DNA from: Prevotella melaninogenica ATCC 25845
Lineage (GTDB): Bacteria > Bacteroidota > Bacteroidia > Bacteroidales > Bacteroidaceae
NCBI RefSeq assembly: GCF_000144405.1
Contig: NC_014371.1
Coordinates: 248,001 to 312,000 of the forward strand
Direction: 5' to 3'
DNA length: 64,000 nt
Shown in pieces: positions 15,891 to 25,832 of the stretch (the stretch's first letter is position 1; every line of letters begins with the position of its first letter). The notes below the pieces were generated by a model, which was not told the DNA's origin, made no database searches, and saw nothing but the letters and a program-made list of their open reading frames with translations. The position numbers and the translations under genes are program-made.

Positions 15891-17051
15891 TTAGAATTTA
15901 ATTTGCAAACGTGTCTCAAGGATAGAGAATGTGTTGTTGTTGAATGCAGCGTTATCTGTTGCGCGAGTGATAGAACCACGAACACGCCAAATCATATACT
16001 TATTAAGGTAGTAGTTGAAGGTCAATGACCAATCGTTTACCTTACCACCAAAGATATTGGCATCCTTATCAGTCAAGGTAGAGTAGTTGTAAGCTGCAAC
16101 AAGCTCCAAAGAACCTGGGTCTGGAGTAGCAATACCCGCATCAGCCTTGGTATAAGTATAGCCCTGACCCTTGAGGAGGTAGCGTACATTGCTATATGCA
16201 CCCCATGCGTTATAGTTTGGCATAGCATTGTCGCGCTTGATGCCTACGTAGAAGTATTGTGCCTCGAAACCGAAGTTGCCAATAGCAAAGTTCATTTCTG
16301 GAGAGAACTTCCACAGTGCTTTAGCGTCTGAGATTGTAGCCTCCTGTGCTGCAACACTTGCTATACGTGTTGGGAAAGGAGCTCTCAAGGTGTAAGACTT
16401 ATGGCTGAGAGCAGCTGTCTTGTTGTAACGTGGAGACTCATATGCACCACTGATACCGATGTGGAAAATCTTACCACGCTCAGTCAATGGGCGCCATACC
16501 AATCGTGTCATTGCACCCCATGCCTCGTTGCCGAGCTTGTCGGTTGTCATCTTCATCGCGTCATTCTCAGCAAATACTGATGCAGTAGCATGGAACTTCT
16601 CGCCAGCATGAACATACATCGCACCAATCAGACGGCTGTTGAAGAATGCCTGGTTAGCCAATGGCTCTTCCATTGAAACCTTGAAACTTGATGATGTACC
16701 ACTCTGTAAACCAAACTGGTGTACGAAGTAACCCATACGAATCAAGTTCTCTTTGTTGAAATTATAATCGAGACTAATGTCTTTTAATGAAAGACTTTGA
16801 CGTGCATAACCAACGTCAACCTTTGCTTTCCACTTACCATATGTGGCACTTACGCCCATACGTACGTCTGGAATAGCAACACCATCATTGAGCTGGTTAT
16901 CAAGTGTCTCATCTGTTGAGTGCATAACACCTGCATCCATAAGGATACGACCTGTTGGTTTTACGACCAACTTTGGTTCTGCTTCTTCCTGAGCAAAGGC
17001 ACTTGCACAAGTCATCAATGCACAGGTAGTAATAAGGATAATTCTTTTCAT
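15891..17051 (-). CDS. OprO/OprP-like outer-membrane porin
   Basis: Outer-membrane beta-barrel of the phosphate-selective porin O/P type. It has a signal peptide ending in AFAQ (about 20 residues), then alternating amphipathic strands over the whole length and a C-terminal Phe (ETRLQIKF), the usual signal for outer-membrane insertion. It has 386 residues, in the normal range. Its neighbours are two secreted phosphatases on the same strand, so it may carry the released phosphate across the outer membrane. Anion selectivity cannot be confirmed from the sequence alone. Confidence 0.85.
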   Translation of the reverse strand: MKRIILITTCALMTCASAFAQEEAEPKLVVKPTGRILMDAGVMHSTDETLDNQLNDGVAIPDVRMGVSATYGKWKAKVDVGYARQSLSLKDISLDYNFNKENLIRMGYFVHQFGLQSGTSSSFKVSMEEPLANQAFFNSRLIGAMYVHAGEKFHATASVFAENDAMKMTTDKLGNEAWGAMTRLVWRPLTERGKIFHIGISGAYESPRYNKTAALSHKSYTLRAPFPTRIASVAAQEATISDAKALWKFSPEMNFAIGNFGFEAQYFYVGIKRDNAMPNYNAWGAYSNVRYLLKGQGYTYTKADAGIATPDPGSLELVAAYNYSTLTDKDANIFGGKVNDWSLTFNYYLNKYMIWRVRGSITRATDNAAFNNNTFSILETRLQIKF

Positions 17052-17126
17052 AAAGGTATTTTTATTATCAATCTTCTATAAATTAGGTTTCTAACTAAGA
17101 GTTAGAGCTATAAGAAAGAGTCAAAG

Positions 17127-17179
17127 AGGAGTTAAGCCATCAACTAAAAAGTTAATGTAAACCTACTGGCTTAACTCCT
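17127..17179 (-). terminator. Hairpin between the acid phosphatase and porin genes
   Basis: AGGAGTTAAGCCA (17127-17139) pairs perfectly with TGGCTTAACTCCT (17167-17179), 13 bp. The loop can hold a small AACT/AGTT inner stem. It follows the stop codon of the leftward phosphatase by 25 bp and would reduce read-through into the porin gene. Confidence 0.7.
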
Positions 17180-17203
17180 ATGACACCTTATATTTCGTAA
17201 GAC

Positions 17204-17995
17204 TTAGTTTGCTGTCTTAAATGTACTCTTAGCAATCTTGCCTTCCTTCTTTAGCTTAGCAAACTCTTTCTTTGCCTTTGCCAACTGCTCCTGGAACGCT
17301 GGTTCTGCATGAAGACGTGCTACAACGGCTGCACTAATGATACGGGCAGCATCTACATCGCTCTGCCAGTGGTAACCACAGATTACACGGCTCTGTCCCA
17401 TTTGATAGCCACGCTCAAGGATTTCATTCTGACGATCAACGTTAATCTCTGACAGAACAAGAGCGGTAGCCCAGCCGATTGCAGTGTGACCTGATGGATA
17501 AGAACCATTAGTTGACAGCTCTTGCTGCTGCTCTGGGTTACAAGTCATCTCGTTATAGAAAGCAAATGGGCGAACACGCATGTAGTGATCCTTAGCGCTA
17601 CGTGTAGCCAAATCACCTGCATCTTCACGCATATTCAAAACAAGTTTATAAATCTCTGGAGTTGTCTCCTTGCTAATCTTAATACCGAAAGCCTCAGAGA
17701 AAGCGTTTGGAACACCGTCACCACCTACACGTGCATCAGCTGCTGCCTGATCACCACGAGGAGTATTGCGCTGCATCTTACCCCATTGGTACTGCGCTTC
17801 GTCATAAAGAAACTGAATACTACCTGGCTGTGGAGGTGCTGGAAGAAGTTCGAGTGAGCTTGCTTGCTGTCCATCCTGAAGATAATAGAGGTCTGGTTGT
17901 GTACGGACGTCTTTAATCTTCTTTGCCGCTGTCTGTGCGAAAGTGGTTACTGAGAACATTGCCAGCAAACCAACAACTAAGGTCTTCTTTGTCAT
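17204..17995 (-). CDS. Class A non-specific acid phosphatase (PAP2 family), periplasmic
   Basis: Vanadate-sensitive type phosphomonoesterase of the PhoN/PAP2 family that releases phosphate from organic esters in the periplasm. The three-part signature is complete: K135-x6-R142-P143 (KDHYMRVRP), P167-S-G-H170, and S202-R-x5-H209-x3-D213. The signal peptide is about 20 residues and ends TFA-Q. There are no transmembrane helices in the core, which separates it from membrane PAP2 lipid phosphatases. Upstream, TACCTTTG (18057-18064) with TTTG 16 bp before it gives a plausible promoter. It is the first gene of the porin/phosphatase group. Confidence 0.92.
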   Translation of the reverse strand: MTKKTLVVGLLAMFSVTTFAQTAAKKIKDVRTQPDLYYLQDGQQASSLELLPAPPQPGSIQFLYDEAQYQWGKMQRNTPRGDQAAADARVGGDGVPNAFSEAFGIKISKETTPEIYKLVLNMREDAGDLATRSAKDHYMRVRPFAFYNEMTCNPEQQQELSTNGSYPSGHTAIGWATALVLSEINVDRQNEILERGYQMGQSRVICGYHWQSDVDAARIISAAVVARLHAEPAFQEQLAKAKKEFAKLKKEGKIAKSTFKTAN

Positions 17996-18056
17996 TTTGG
18001 TAGAGTTTTAAATTTATAAAATGGTTTAATTAAAATACAATAGTAATATGTTGCTA

Positions 18057-18084
18057 CAAAGGTAGAAGAAATGTTATAAACAAA
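18057..18084 (-). promoter_or_regulatory. Probable promoter of the class A acid phosphatase gene
   Basis: TACCTTTG (18057-18064, - strand) is preceded by TTTG (18081-18084) at 16 bp, slightly shorter than the usual 19-20 bp. Confidence 0.6.
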
Positions 18085-18159
18085 ATAGTTGCATCTCGTT
18101 TTTTAGATAAAATAAACGAATGCAACTATTGTTAATATATTGATTATCAGTTGTTACTC

Positions 18160-21100
18160 TTATTCTGATAATTTTAAAATATAATAGACGATACTGGATG
18201 GATTCTCTTTGCAATAGGCAGTAAGAATTGCATTGTTATCACCGATCTTACTATGATAAAGACGACTGACAACAGGATTTAAGTTGCCATAGATACCTAA
18301 CATTCCTGGTAGGAGTGTGCGCTTTACTCGTGGCATTGCAAGGAGTAAAATCAAGACTCGTACCTGCTGACTGTTGGCTGCAGTGAAGTGGAATATCTCT
18401 TTGCAGACTTCTTTATCTGTCATGGTAAAACTCTTGAAGAACTCGTCTGACACCTCTGCTATTTGGTCAGTGATGTCACGTGTAGCAGAGTCGATGTCAG
18501 CAAAGAGTTTTGAGTTAAACTTTTTCATGCGTCTTTCCTCATTCTCTTGCACAACATTCTCGTGTACAGCGGTATAATCTTGCATCAGTTTTTGTAGTGT
18601 CTTCAAATGTTTAATTTGGTTGATGCGATTATCAATCGTCTGTAACAAGCGAAGGAGTACTATGCGGTCGCGATTATCAATGTCGTTTTCTATCGATTGT
18701 AATTCGTCAGATAACGCCTTAGTCATTATCTCATAACCTTCTAACTCTTTCAGTTGTTTGATACTATCAGATATATAGTTACGAATAATCTTCAAGCCAT
18801 CCTGTGTGAAGATGTTCTCGTATTGATGCTTAACGGCAATGAAATCAGAATAAACTTCTGCCACAGGATGTTGTTTTGATTCATTAAGAATATGGTGAAG
18901 ACGCTCTTTCATACCATCATTCAGTCCTTTTAGCACGAGTGTGTCTTGAGTAGAACGATGGAATTTATTGAGTCGTTCTTTAAGTTCTTGGATATGATTG
19001 AGCCATACTTCATTCCTTCGGCATTGCTCAATGATAACTTCTATATTGTCTGTATTGCGTGCTTCTTCTGATTCATGCACCATAGAGTCACGTTCATAGA
19101 CCTCAAATTGCTGGATTCGAGCTATTTGCTCATTCAGATATTTCACCATCTGAAGGGCTGTGTCACGGTTTAGTCGGGCTATTCGTGCTGATAGCCTCGC
19201 AAACTGTTCGTTGTTATTACGCAGACTTTGTGAACTGATATTAATGCTATCAATCTCATTATTAATACTATCGAGCGTATTGCGTTCTGCCTCTGTCAGC
19301 TTGTCTTTTAAGGATTCTAAAGCTTCCAGACGTTGGTGCAGGTCGTCTTTACTCATCTGAAGTTGGCGATAAGTTAATATCTGATGCCTACGATAACTAA
19401 TGAAGATAATACCAAGGACGCAGATCAGGGTAAAGAGAATGATACCAATAAGTTGTAAACTCGGCACTTTGTTATCAAAGGTTACCCATTTAGCCACCTC
19501 TTCCTTCCCTGGAATTAACTGCAAAACACCGAGGTCGGAGCCTATATATAGGGTATTGTCAAGGATAACACCTGCCTGAGCATTGAAGTGGATGTCTGCA
19601 AAGTAACTACCACAATCAATCAGTTGTCCCTTTTTTATGATATATTTATGGATGCCTGTTTCTGGTATCGTATAGACAACACTATCATTGATACAGAACA
19701 TTCTACAGCTTCCATCTGTCTGAATAGAGTCAGAACCTTGAATCAGTAGATGATGATTGGTGAGCAATAGGAGATGAGGTTTCTGCTCATCGTATGTCAG
19801 TAGACTACTGATAAATACTTTATCATGTGTTCCTGCAACTTGTTTTATCTGTCCATGCTTTCCAAAGAACACACCATGATTGAGTGTGGCAATATATATC
19901 CCTTCACCGTTTTCTACTTGATGAAAAGCTGTTATATATCTGTTATTCATTGCCTTTATCGTATCTGTCTTACCATTTTGGGTATCAATGGATAATAGAT
20001 AGTCTTGCACGCCAAGGAGTATCTTGCTTTGTTTTGGCAGAAATGCCATAGAGGTGATACGTGTCTTGGTTTGCGCCAACAGTTGTGGACGCTTAAAGAG
20101 CTGATTAATCAGGTAATGATTACCAAGATTCAGTCTGAATAGCTGATTATTAGCATTATAGTAATAAATGTCCTCACCATTGGCATACATCTCCTTTGGC
20201 AACTCATCATTGTCAAAGTCGTATATCTTCTTTGCTATCTGTTCACCTGCTTTCTGGCAGAATAGTTCATGTTGGTTATTAACATAGATAAGGGATTTGT
20301 CGGAAAGACATGCCGTAACGACTGGAGGATTAGCGTTAAAGAAGCCGAGATGGTGTGGAATACGCCATACTGCATTCTTTGTCAGTAGTACGGAAAAGCC
20401 ATTGCCATCGTCTGCAATGGATATCTGATGCGGATTGTCTGGAATATTGTTACGTAATGGAATAGTAACAAAACGCTTTAAATTGTCTGATAAAAGAATG
20501 CTGGACGAAGTAATAAAATAGTAAGTTGAACTTGCTTTATAAAAGGACAAAACCGATTGAGGAAGCGAAAAGGTCTTACTATCAGCTCCATTGAAGCCTT
20601 CAATAGTCAGCTGATTATCAGATAGGATATAAAGTTTGCCATCATAAATAGCAACACTACGTATATTCTCCCCTTTATGACGCAGTTCTGTCTTCTTCCT
20701 TTGGAGGTTTATGCTTATAACACCAGCTTGTGTTGCTGCAAAAAGCCAGTTATTTCCAACATGACAGAGATTATTTACTAAGAAAGGTTCATAATACTGA
20801 CCTGTCTTTTCTTTATGAATAGGGTAAAGGGGCTTTAATCCTTGCTGCTGTTGATTAAGCGGCATAGAGAAAAGTCCTTGAGAGGTGGCAACAAAGAGCG
20901 TGCCGTCTGCTATATCAATATTATATGGAGAGTATCGGCTGCCTTTGCTTGGAATCTCAAAGGTCGCCTTGTGGACAAGTGTGTCGGCAGCTATGTTCCA
21001 TAACTGTAAACCGGCATTACGTGATGCTATCCATATCTGATCAGACTGGTTGGGGTCGCGTTCAATGTCATAGATGCGGTCAAGTCCAGTGTAAAAACGC

Positions 21101-21330
21101 TTTCTGTCTTGTCCGTCAACATGCCATATAACACCCGTCTCACCGCCTATCCAGTATCCTTTTTTATCTATAGACAGTGTTGACAAGCGGTCATCATAGT
21201 GAAATTCCCGCTCAGATAACGATCGTGAAGTAGTTGTTTCCTTGCAGCTTGTGATGATAAATAATAGTATCAAGCAAAGGCAGCTACTAAGAAAATGCTT
21301 CTTTATCCCTATGTTATATCTTGTAGTCAT
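18160..21330 (-). CDS. Large sensor-like protein: beta-propeller, membrane segment, coiled coil
   Basis: A 1056-residue protein with the general plan of Bacteroidota propeller sensors. The N terminus has a hydrophobic signal with a lipobox-like ITSC (Cys29). Residues 35-620 are beta-rich repeats of the two-component-regulator propeller kind, with motifs such as GYWIGGETGVI and TLYIGSDLGVLQL. A single membrane helix is near 626-648 (LQLIGIILFTLICVLGIIF). About 400 cytoplasmic residues follow, dominated by long coiled coils. No histidine-kinase, receiver or AraC domain is seen. The last 90 residues, after FTMTDKEVC, form a compact alpha-helical region I cannot assign. It may signal by a non-kinase route; no function is claimed. 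Confidence 0.8.
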   Translation of the reverse strand: MTTRYNIGIKKHFLSSCLCLILLFIITSCKETTTSRSLSEREFHYDDRLSTLSIDKKGYWIGGETGVIWHVDGQDRKRFYTGLDRIYDIERDPNQSDQIWIASRNAGLQLWNIAADTLVHKATFEIPSKGSRYSPYNIDIADGTLFVATSQGLFSMPLNQQQQGLKPLYPIHKEKTGQYYEPFLVNNLCHVGNNWLFAATQAGVISINLQRKKTELRHKGENIRSVAIYDGKLYILSDNQLTIEGFNGADSKTFSLPQSVLSFYKASSTYYFITSSSILLSDNLKRFVTIPLRNNIPDNPHQISIADDGNGFSVLLTKNAVWRIPHHLGFFNANPPVVTACLSDKSLIYVNNQHELFCQKAGEQIAKKIYDFDNDELPKEMYANGEDIYYYNANNQLFRLNLGNHYLINQLFKRPQLLAQTKTRITSMAFLPKQSKILLGVQDYLLSIDTQNGKTDTIKAMNNRYITAFHQVENGEGIYIATLNHGVFFGKHGQIKQVAGTHDKVFISSLLTYDEQKPHLLLLTNHHLLIQGSDSIQTDGSCRMFCINDSVVYTIPETGIHKYIIKKGQLIDCGSYFADIHFNAQAGVILDNTLYIGSDLGVLQLIPGKEEVAKWVTFDNKVPSLQLIGIILFTLICVLGIIFISYRRHQILTYRQLQMSKDDLHQRLEALESLKDKLTEAERNTLDSINNEIDSINISSQSLRNNNEQFARLSARIARLNRDTALQMVKYLNEQIARIQQFEVYERDSMVHESEEARNTDNIEVIIEQCRRNEVWLNHIQELKERLNKFHRSTQDTLVLKGLNDGMKERLHHILNESKQHPVAEVYSDFIAVKHQYENIFTQDGLKIIRNYISDSIKQLKELEGYEIMTKALSDELQSIENDIDNRDRIVLLRLLQTIDNRINQIKHLKTLQKLMQDYTAVHENVVQENEERRMKKFNSKLFADIDSATRDITDQIAEVSDEFFKSFTMTDKEVCKEIFHFTAANSQQVRVLILLLAMPRVKRTLLPGMLGIYGNLNPVVSRLYHSKIGDNNAILTAYCKENPSSIVYYILKLSE

Positions 21331-21567
21331 TAGATTCTACTTTGTCTGCAAAGATAACGAAATACTCTGAGATAGTAACAGGATATCTTATTTACTTTGT
21401 GGAAAAGTTATGCTTCCGATGTGTTTCTCAGTGTGTTTTATCATAGAGTATGCTTGCTTAATAATCTTTCGTGCTTTCGGAAGAGTTTTTTATTAACGCC
21501 TTTTCGTGTCTTATAATGAGTATAATGCCTCCTTCTCTTATCATCTCCAACCAACGTATTGATGCTT

Positions 21568-21633
21568 CGCACATGTCGTGTTGATGGTCCGCACATAATG
21601 TGCTAAGGGTAAACACCAATGGTGTTGAGGCTG
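21568..21633. repeat. Family B array 2: three 22-bp dyad units
   Basis: Units start at 21568, 21590 and 21612 with the same 22-bp spacing and GCAC/GTG(T/C) dyad as array 1. It is intergenic, between two leftward genes. Confidence 0.85.
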
Positions 21634-21734
21634 AATAGCCTTGTAATATCAACGATTGATTTGGATTAAAGCACTATAATGAATGTGTATCTTCCAGATG
21701 ATTAAAGGCTGTGTTACTCTTTATATACATAAAA

Positions 21735-21769
21735 AAGAAAAGGGAATGTACTGAGCATCCCCTTTTCTT
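21735..21769 (-). terminator. Terminator of the DUF417 gene
   Basis: AAGAAAAGGGAATG and CATCCCCTTTTCTT form a 14-bp stem with one mismatch and a 7-nt loop, 9 bp beyond the stop codon. A-rich and T-rich flanks on each side make it usable in both directions. Confidence 0.8.
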
Positions 21770-21777
21770 ATAATCGT

Positions 21778-22365
21778 TTACCTCTTATTATTCTTCAAGA
21801 TTCGCTGTGCACAGTCTGCTAATACAACTACGGCACCTGCTAAAATACATACGTCCTTGATGACAAGTCGACCTGCACCAGTTAGTAGCGGGAATCCATG
21901 TTCACCACTACCTAAGTCTGGAACCCAAACTTCAGGTGTCGTGACAAGGAAGGATAGTGTTCCGAATGTCATGATAATGACCAATCCAGAGCCTACAAAA
22001 CCAACCTTTGGGAACCATATACCCAATAATGTCAAGATACCAAATGACATGATTGCAATACCCAAGCCGTGTGAGAATGTATAAGTGTTGTTTGCCTCAT
22101 GCCAGTCATGCTTAACCTTATCAAACTCACCCTCTTTGAGTTTATAATCCTTATATTCAGGTGCTTGCTTTGTATAGAAGAAGCTCATAAACGGACTGTT
22201 AGCAACGAAAGGTACAATACCCTCTGCCTCATAGTTCCAGAACTTCAAACCACCAATCCATACGAAGATGATAAAGATGGCTATACGTATCAAATGAATA
22301 CCTGTACCCTTCAGCGATGCCGCGGTATTAAGAACGAAATCTAATAATAATTTTACTTTATTCAT
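21778..22365 (-). CDS. DUF417 (YkgB/RclC-like) inner-membrane protein
   Basis: Four-helix inner-membrane protein of the DUF417 family, related to E. coli RclC, which is linked to resistance to reactive chlorine. The opening LIRIAIFIIFVWIGGLKFWNYEAEGIVPFVANSPFMSF is a clear family hallmark (N-terminal helix and the GLKF-YEAEGI block). Further helices are at about 95-115, 120-145 and 165-190. The length (195) is normal. A canonical promoter lies at 22499-22529, giving a leader of roughly 125 nt. A role in oxidant defence is inferred from the family only. Confidence 0.85.
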   Translation of the reverse strand: MNKVKLLLDFVLNTAASLKGTGIHLIRIAIFIIFVWIGGLKFWNYEAEGIVPFVANSPFMSFFYTKQAPEYKDYKLKEGEFDKVKHDWHEANNTYTFSHGLGIAIMSFGILTLLGIWFPKVGFVGSGLVIIMTFGTLSFLVTTPEVWVPDLGSGEHGFPLLTGAGRLVIKDVCILAGAVVVLADCAQRILKNNKR

Positions 22366-22772
22366 AATCTGTTTTTTATTGACTTTATGTTTTGATTTTA
22401 TACTTTGTGCTTGTGGAATTATCCCGCAATTTATAGATTAAGTTTAGTTTTATCCTATTTCTTTAATCTATTTTATCCCTATTATTTGGATTTGTCGGCA
22501 AAGATATATATTAATCTTCAAACCACAAAGAATTATATTGTATTTATTTCAAATAATGCTTCAAAAGACCTATTTATCTGAAAAAATACCATGTTTGTGG
22601 TAGAGTCTAAAAGCGTTGTATAGGGAAATTATATGTACGTTACAGCATTATTTAAAATGATGTAATTTGTAAATTAATTCATAAGAGTGCTGAAGACTAT
22701 TTGCAATACATGAATATGGCAAATACTAAAACTCTCCAGTACACTCCAAGTTACTACGGATAAATTCCAACC
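22366..22772. other. 407-bp intergenic region
   Basis: Holds the DUF417 promoter at 22499-22529. The rest is AT-rich, with no coding frame, repeat array or RNA that I can recognise. Confidence 0.6.
22499..22529 (-). promoter_or_regulatory. Promoter of the DUF417 gene
   Basis: TTTG (22526-22529) and TATCTTTG (22499-22506) on the - strand, 19 bp apart, match the Bacteroidota consensus. Confidence 0.75.
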
Positions 22773-24191
22773 CTACGCCTTTTTACCAGACACAAGGGTG
22801 AAGATGATGAGGATGCCGATGACGAAAATGAAGAGGAAGGAGCCTAATGCACCGGCATAGATTCTACCTGTGTGTACCTCTAAGGAAAGACTCCAAAGCG
22901 ACATGGGCTTATCTTTCAATTCTTCTGGCTGTTTTGCGAAGGATGAACCTTGGAAATAGGTGGCTATACATTCCTTGTTTGTGAAATCAGAACTATAGCC
23001 AGAGATTGTCTGTTCGTCTGGTGCAGTGCCCGGTATGCGGGGAGTAGAGACCATAGCATCATTGTAGTAAAGTACGACGTTATTCTTACGATCCCAGTAG
23101 AATAGACCATCGAAGGAGCCTACTATCCATGATTTGTTGTCTGCATGTTGCCAAACATTTTGACCCATAACACTCACTGGGGGTGCTGTGGTGATAGGTG
23201 TTGGCTTGGAAGAGAGATTCTTAAGAGAGTAGAAACCTTCCGAAGTCGAGATGAGCCAGTCGTGAGCTTGCTCATCATATCGAATCATTCTTAGTTTATC
23301 ATTCCAAGGATTATCATTGTCTAAAGTCGTGCCAGGCAATGGTTTCGTATTGTTTGTGGCGAGGAGAATCATCAGTGGAGGACGTAATGCCCATCCCGTT
23401 ATTGCGATAAATAGCGTCAAGACGAATGTGTAATGCCCAATCTTTGTATGCCAAACGACCATTGATACTGTTTTACGACGAATCCAATACCATATACCTG
23501 TCACACAAAGGATAATTAAGACGACTCCAATTCCGTCTACAATGAGCTTTCCTACGATTCCAAACAGTGCACCGCTATGCAATAACCATATTTGACGGAA
23601 CAGTGATACCTTCCCCTCATTCCCCTCACCAGCTTGTAGTGTGAGACAAGTAAATTTCTTATAAGGGGCTGTAGCATAGTAGAGATGAGAACGAGAAAGA
23701 ACGATGAGCGTGTCACCATGGGTGGTGATGTCTGTCAATAGTTCGTCATCCTCTTCCTTTGGTAAATCAATTTTTTGCCAAGATGCGTTCTTCCCCAGTT
23801 TATATAAGTCCATGACGCTAACCGCAAACAGGTCATTTTGTGGGGTTTTAGCCATTCCTCGCATCTGTCGATAGTCAGCACCAGCAGGTAGACCTTGGTT
23901 ATATTCGGTGAAGTGAGAAGCAGTTGTATCAGTTTGAATGACACCCGCTGCGCCATATATGAACACTTTATCTTTGTTTTTATTATCTTTGTAGCGTAAT
24001 GTTCCACGTAGTAATCCGTTGTTCCATTGGTTGAATTTATACTGACCAGGCAATATTCCACGGCTTACATTAATATCAGAAAAGAGTTGACGATGATTGA
24101 GGACAATACCTGAAAGGCAGAACATTACTAAGAAGAATGTTATGATGATGCCAATCCACTTATGGTTTTTAACCCATGTCTTACGTTTCAT
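22773..24191 (-). CDS. PepSY-associated transmembrane protein
   Basis: Inner-membrane protein of the PepSY-TM family, often linked to iron uptake or ferric reduction in Bacteroidota. The first helix, HKWIGIIITFFLVMFCLSGIVLNH (residues 10-33), carries the conserved His/Trp pattern. Two central helices are near 215-240 (VVLIILCVTGIWYWIRR) and 250-275 (FVLTLFIAITGWALRPP). A last helix ends the protein (FLFIFVIGILIIFTLVSG). Between these are two periplasmic regions of about 180 residues. The conserved helix histidines could bind haem. No siderophore gene is adjacent, so the iron link is family knowledge, not context. Confidence 0.85.
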   Translation of the reverse strand: MKRKTWVKNHKWIGIIITFFLVMFCLSGIVLNHRQLFSDINVSRGILPGQYKFNQWNNGLLRGTLRYKDNKNKDKVFIYGAAGVIQTDTTASHFTEYNQGLPAGADYRQMRGMAKTPQNDLFAVSVMDLYKLGKNASWQKIDLPKEEDDELLTDITTHGDTLIVLSRSHLYYATAPYKKFTCLTLQAGEGNEGKVSLFRQIWLLHSGALFGIVGKLIVDGIGVVLIILCVTGIWYWIRRKTVSMVVWHTKIGHYTFVLTLFIAITGWALRPPLMILLATNNTKPLPGTTLDNDNPWNDKLRMIRYDEQAHDWLISTSEGFYSLKNLSSKPTPITTAPPVSVMGQNVWQHADNKSWIVGSFDGLFYWDRKNNVVLYYNDAMVSTPRIPGTAPDEQTISGYSSDFTNKECIATYFQGSSFAKQPEELKDKPMSLWSLSLEVHTGRIYAGALGSFLFIFVIGILIIFTLVSGKKA

Positions 24192-24686
24192 ATTTTGTTG
24201 TTTGTGTTATGTTATTTTTAACTCAGTTTTAAAATGCTGTACAAACTTACACAAAAAAACTGTATTTCGGGGCTTTTTGAGCTATATTTTTGGTTCTTCC
24301 AGAAGTTGGAGTAGTAAAGTGAAGCTATTACGTAATAAGTCACACGGAGAAATAGAGCGGAAGGATCTAAACTCAAAATCATGGAGTTGGTGATGGCTTA
24401 AAGAGAGACAGAGGTGATGCGTACAGATTCTTGATACCTTATAGAAATTCATGCTTTGTACATAAAAACTCGCAAACAACCTCCGTTGTTTCAAGTATCG
24501 ACGTTGCTTCGGTAACTTCTATCGCTTTGTTTTGACAATTCTCAGTTATCTCCTTTTCTCTGTGTGATATTTGTTAAGATTCTAAATGCAAAAGAAAACC
24601 TAACCATTTCAAGTTTCCGAGTACCGCTCTTTGTCCTAATTTTTCATAAACTGATTTTATAAAGACCATAAAATGGCTTGCAATTA

Positions 24687-24774
24687 ACGCCCTTTAGGCT
24701 TCTAAAAGATGCTCTTTAAGCCTCTTACTAACGCCCTTTTGAAGCCTTATTAAGCACCTTTTGAAATCTTAATT
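24687..24774. repeat. Family A array: four 22-bp units
   Basis: Units start at 24687, 24709, 24731 and 24753. They open with ACGCCC, ATGCTC, ACGCCC and AGCACC. The first 26 bp plus 4 bp upstream (24683-24712) are identical to the array at 11343-11372. Confidence 0.85.
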
Positions 24775-25017
24775 TGCAACTACTTGATAGCAAATAACTT
24801 GCAAAGGTGATGAAATAAGTCACTTTTAATCCATTTTCCTACCTTTTCTTTAATCTTTTTGTCAATATATTTCTTTGCCTTTTAGACTAAAATATGTTGC
24901 CTACAGGGGTGTTTTCGGGTGTTACTTTTAACTTCGTCTGCTTTATTTCTTCGTGTGATTTATTATGTAATAGGGGGTTACTTTATCACTCCTTATCTTG
25001 AAGAACAAAAAAAGAAA

Positions 25018-25065
25018 CCCCAATTAACAGAGCTTTATATAAGTTCAAGCTACTTTTAATTGGGG
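25018..25065 (-). terminator. Terminator after the exported 205-aa protein gene
   Basis: CCCCAATTAA (25018-25027) pairs perfectly with TTAATTGGGG (25056-25065), about 30 bp past the stop codon. On the - strand it is followed by a T-rich tail (TTTCTTTTTTTG). Confidence 0.8.
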
Positions 25066-25095
25066 TGTATATTATAAGTTTCAGTTTGTTATGTC

Positions 25096-25713
25096 TTACT
25101 TTCTTGTAACACGAACATATCTCATAACCTTCTTAACGACTACTCTTCTCAAGTCGCTGTCATTGAATTTGGTCTGAGTTAGCTCAAACTCATTGTTGTT
25201 CAAGAATCTAATTTGGAGGTTCTTGCGCATCTTACCGTCTATCTTCATAAAGAAACCATCACGGCGGAAACCATAAACACCGATATCGTCATCACGCTTC
25301 CATCTGCCATTGTCTTCTCTTTCTATAACGCTCATGGTTCCATCATGGTAGAAATCGAAACGGTGCAACTCATCATCGAGGTCGTTATCATCGTGACCAA
25401 CAAGCGTTCGAAGATTAACAGGCTCACCTGTAGCGAAGTCAACAGGGAGGAACTTATAGTCGTCATATCTGTCAATCGTGAAACCTACCTTATATTCCTT
25501 ATGTGTTCTTGGATTGCGCACAATGGCATAGCTACCCTTATTTGTAAGCTCCCAGGTACCAACAATCTTAGAGTTGGTTGTAGGTGCAGCAGCTACTACG
25601 TTGTTATTATCCTTTACTTCATTGTTTGCAGCGTATGAACTGGAAAATGTAAACAGTCCAACTAATACTAAACCAGCACATAAAGCGTGGTTAGAAAAAA
25701 AGTTTTTCTTCAT
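25096..25713 (-). CDS. Exported protein of unknown function, lipocalin-like pattern
   Basis: No named domain is recognised with confidence. It has a signal peptide (MKKNFFSNHALCAGLVLVGLF... ending SYAA, about 29 residues) and then a beta-rich domain beginning IVGTWELTNKGSYAIV, the kind of GTW strand seen in small lipocalin-like calycins of Bacteroidota. The mature part is rich in Asp and Arg (for example GHDDNDLDDELHRFDF). It is preceded by TATATTTG at 25746-25753, a likely -7 box. No operon partner is evident. Confidence 0.7.
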   Translation of the reverse strand: MKKNFFSNHALCAGLVLVGLFTFSSSYAANNEVKDNNNVVAAAPTTNSKIVGTWELTNKGSYAIVRNPRTHKEYKVGFTIDRYDDYKFLPVDFATGEPVNLRTLVGHDDNDLDDELHRFDFYHDGTMSVIEREDNGRWKRDDDIGVYGFRRDGFFMKIDGKMRKNLQIRFLNNNEFELTQTKFNDSDLRRVVVKKVMRYVRVTRK

Positions 25714-25832
25714 TGTTATATATTCATTTTTGGATTAATATGTTGCAAATATACGTAAAGAAATTATAATAGCAGGGAAGTATTTATACCGTTTTAAATG
25801 ATTTTATAGAACTCATTAACATACTGCCTCTT

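Larger units (their letters stand above)
21331..21777. other. 447-bp intergenic region
   Basis: Contains a single family A-like ACGCCTTTT unit near 21496, a family B array (21568-21633), and the terminator of the DUF417 gene (21735-21769). No gene is supported. Confidence 0.6.
24192..25095. other. 904-bp intergenic region
   Basis: Contains the second family A array (24687-24774) and the terminator at 25018-25065. Other parts are AT-rich and low in information. Short frames here have no start signal or family features. Confidence 0.6.

Noticed and set aside
24097..24494. Short frames on both strands near the PepSY gene start
   Set aside because: They overlap each other and the PepSY gene start, and have no signal, domain or promoter.
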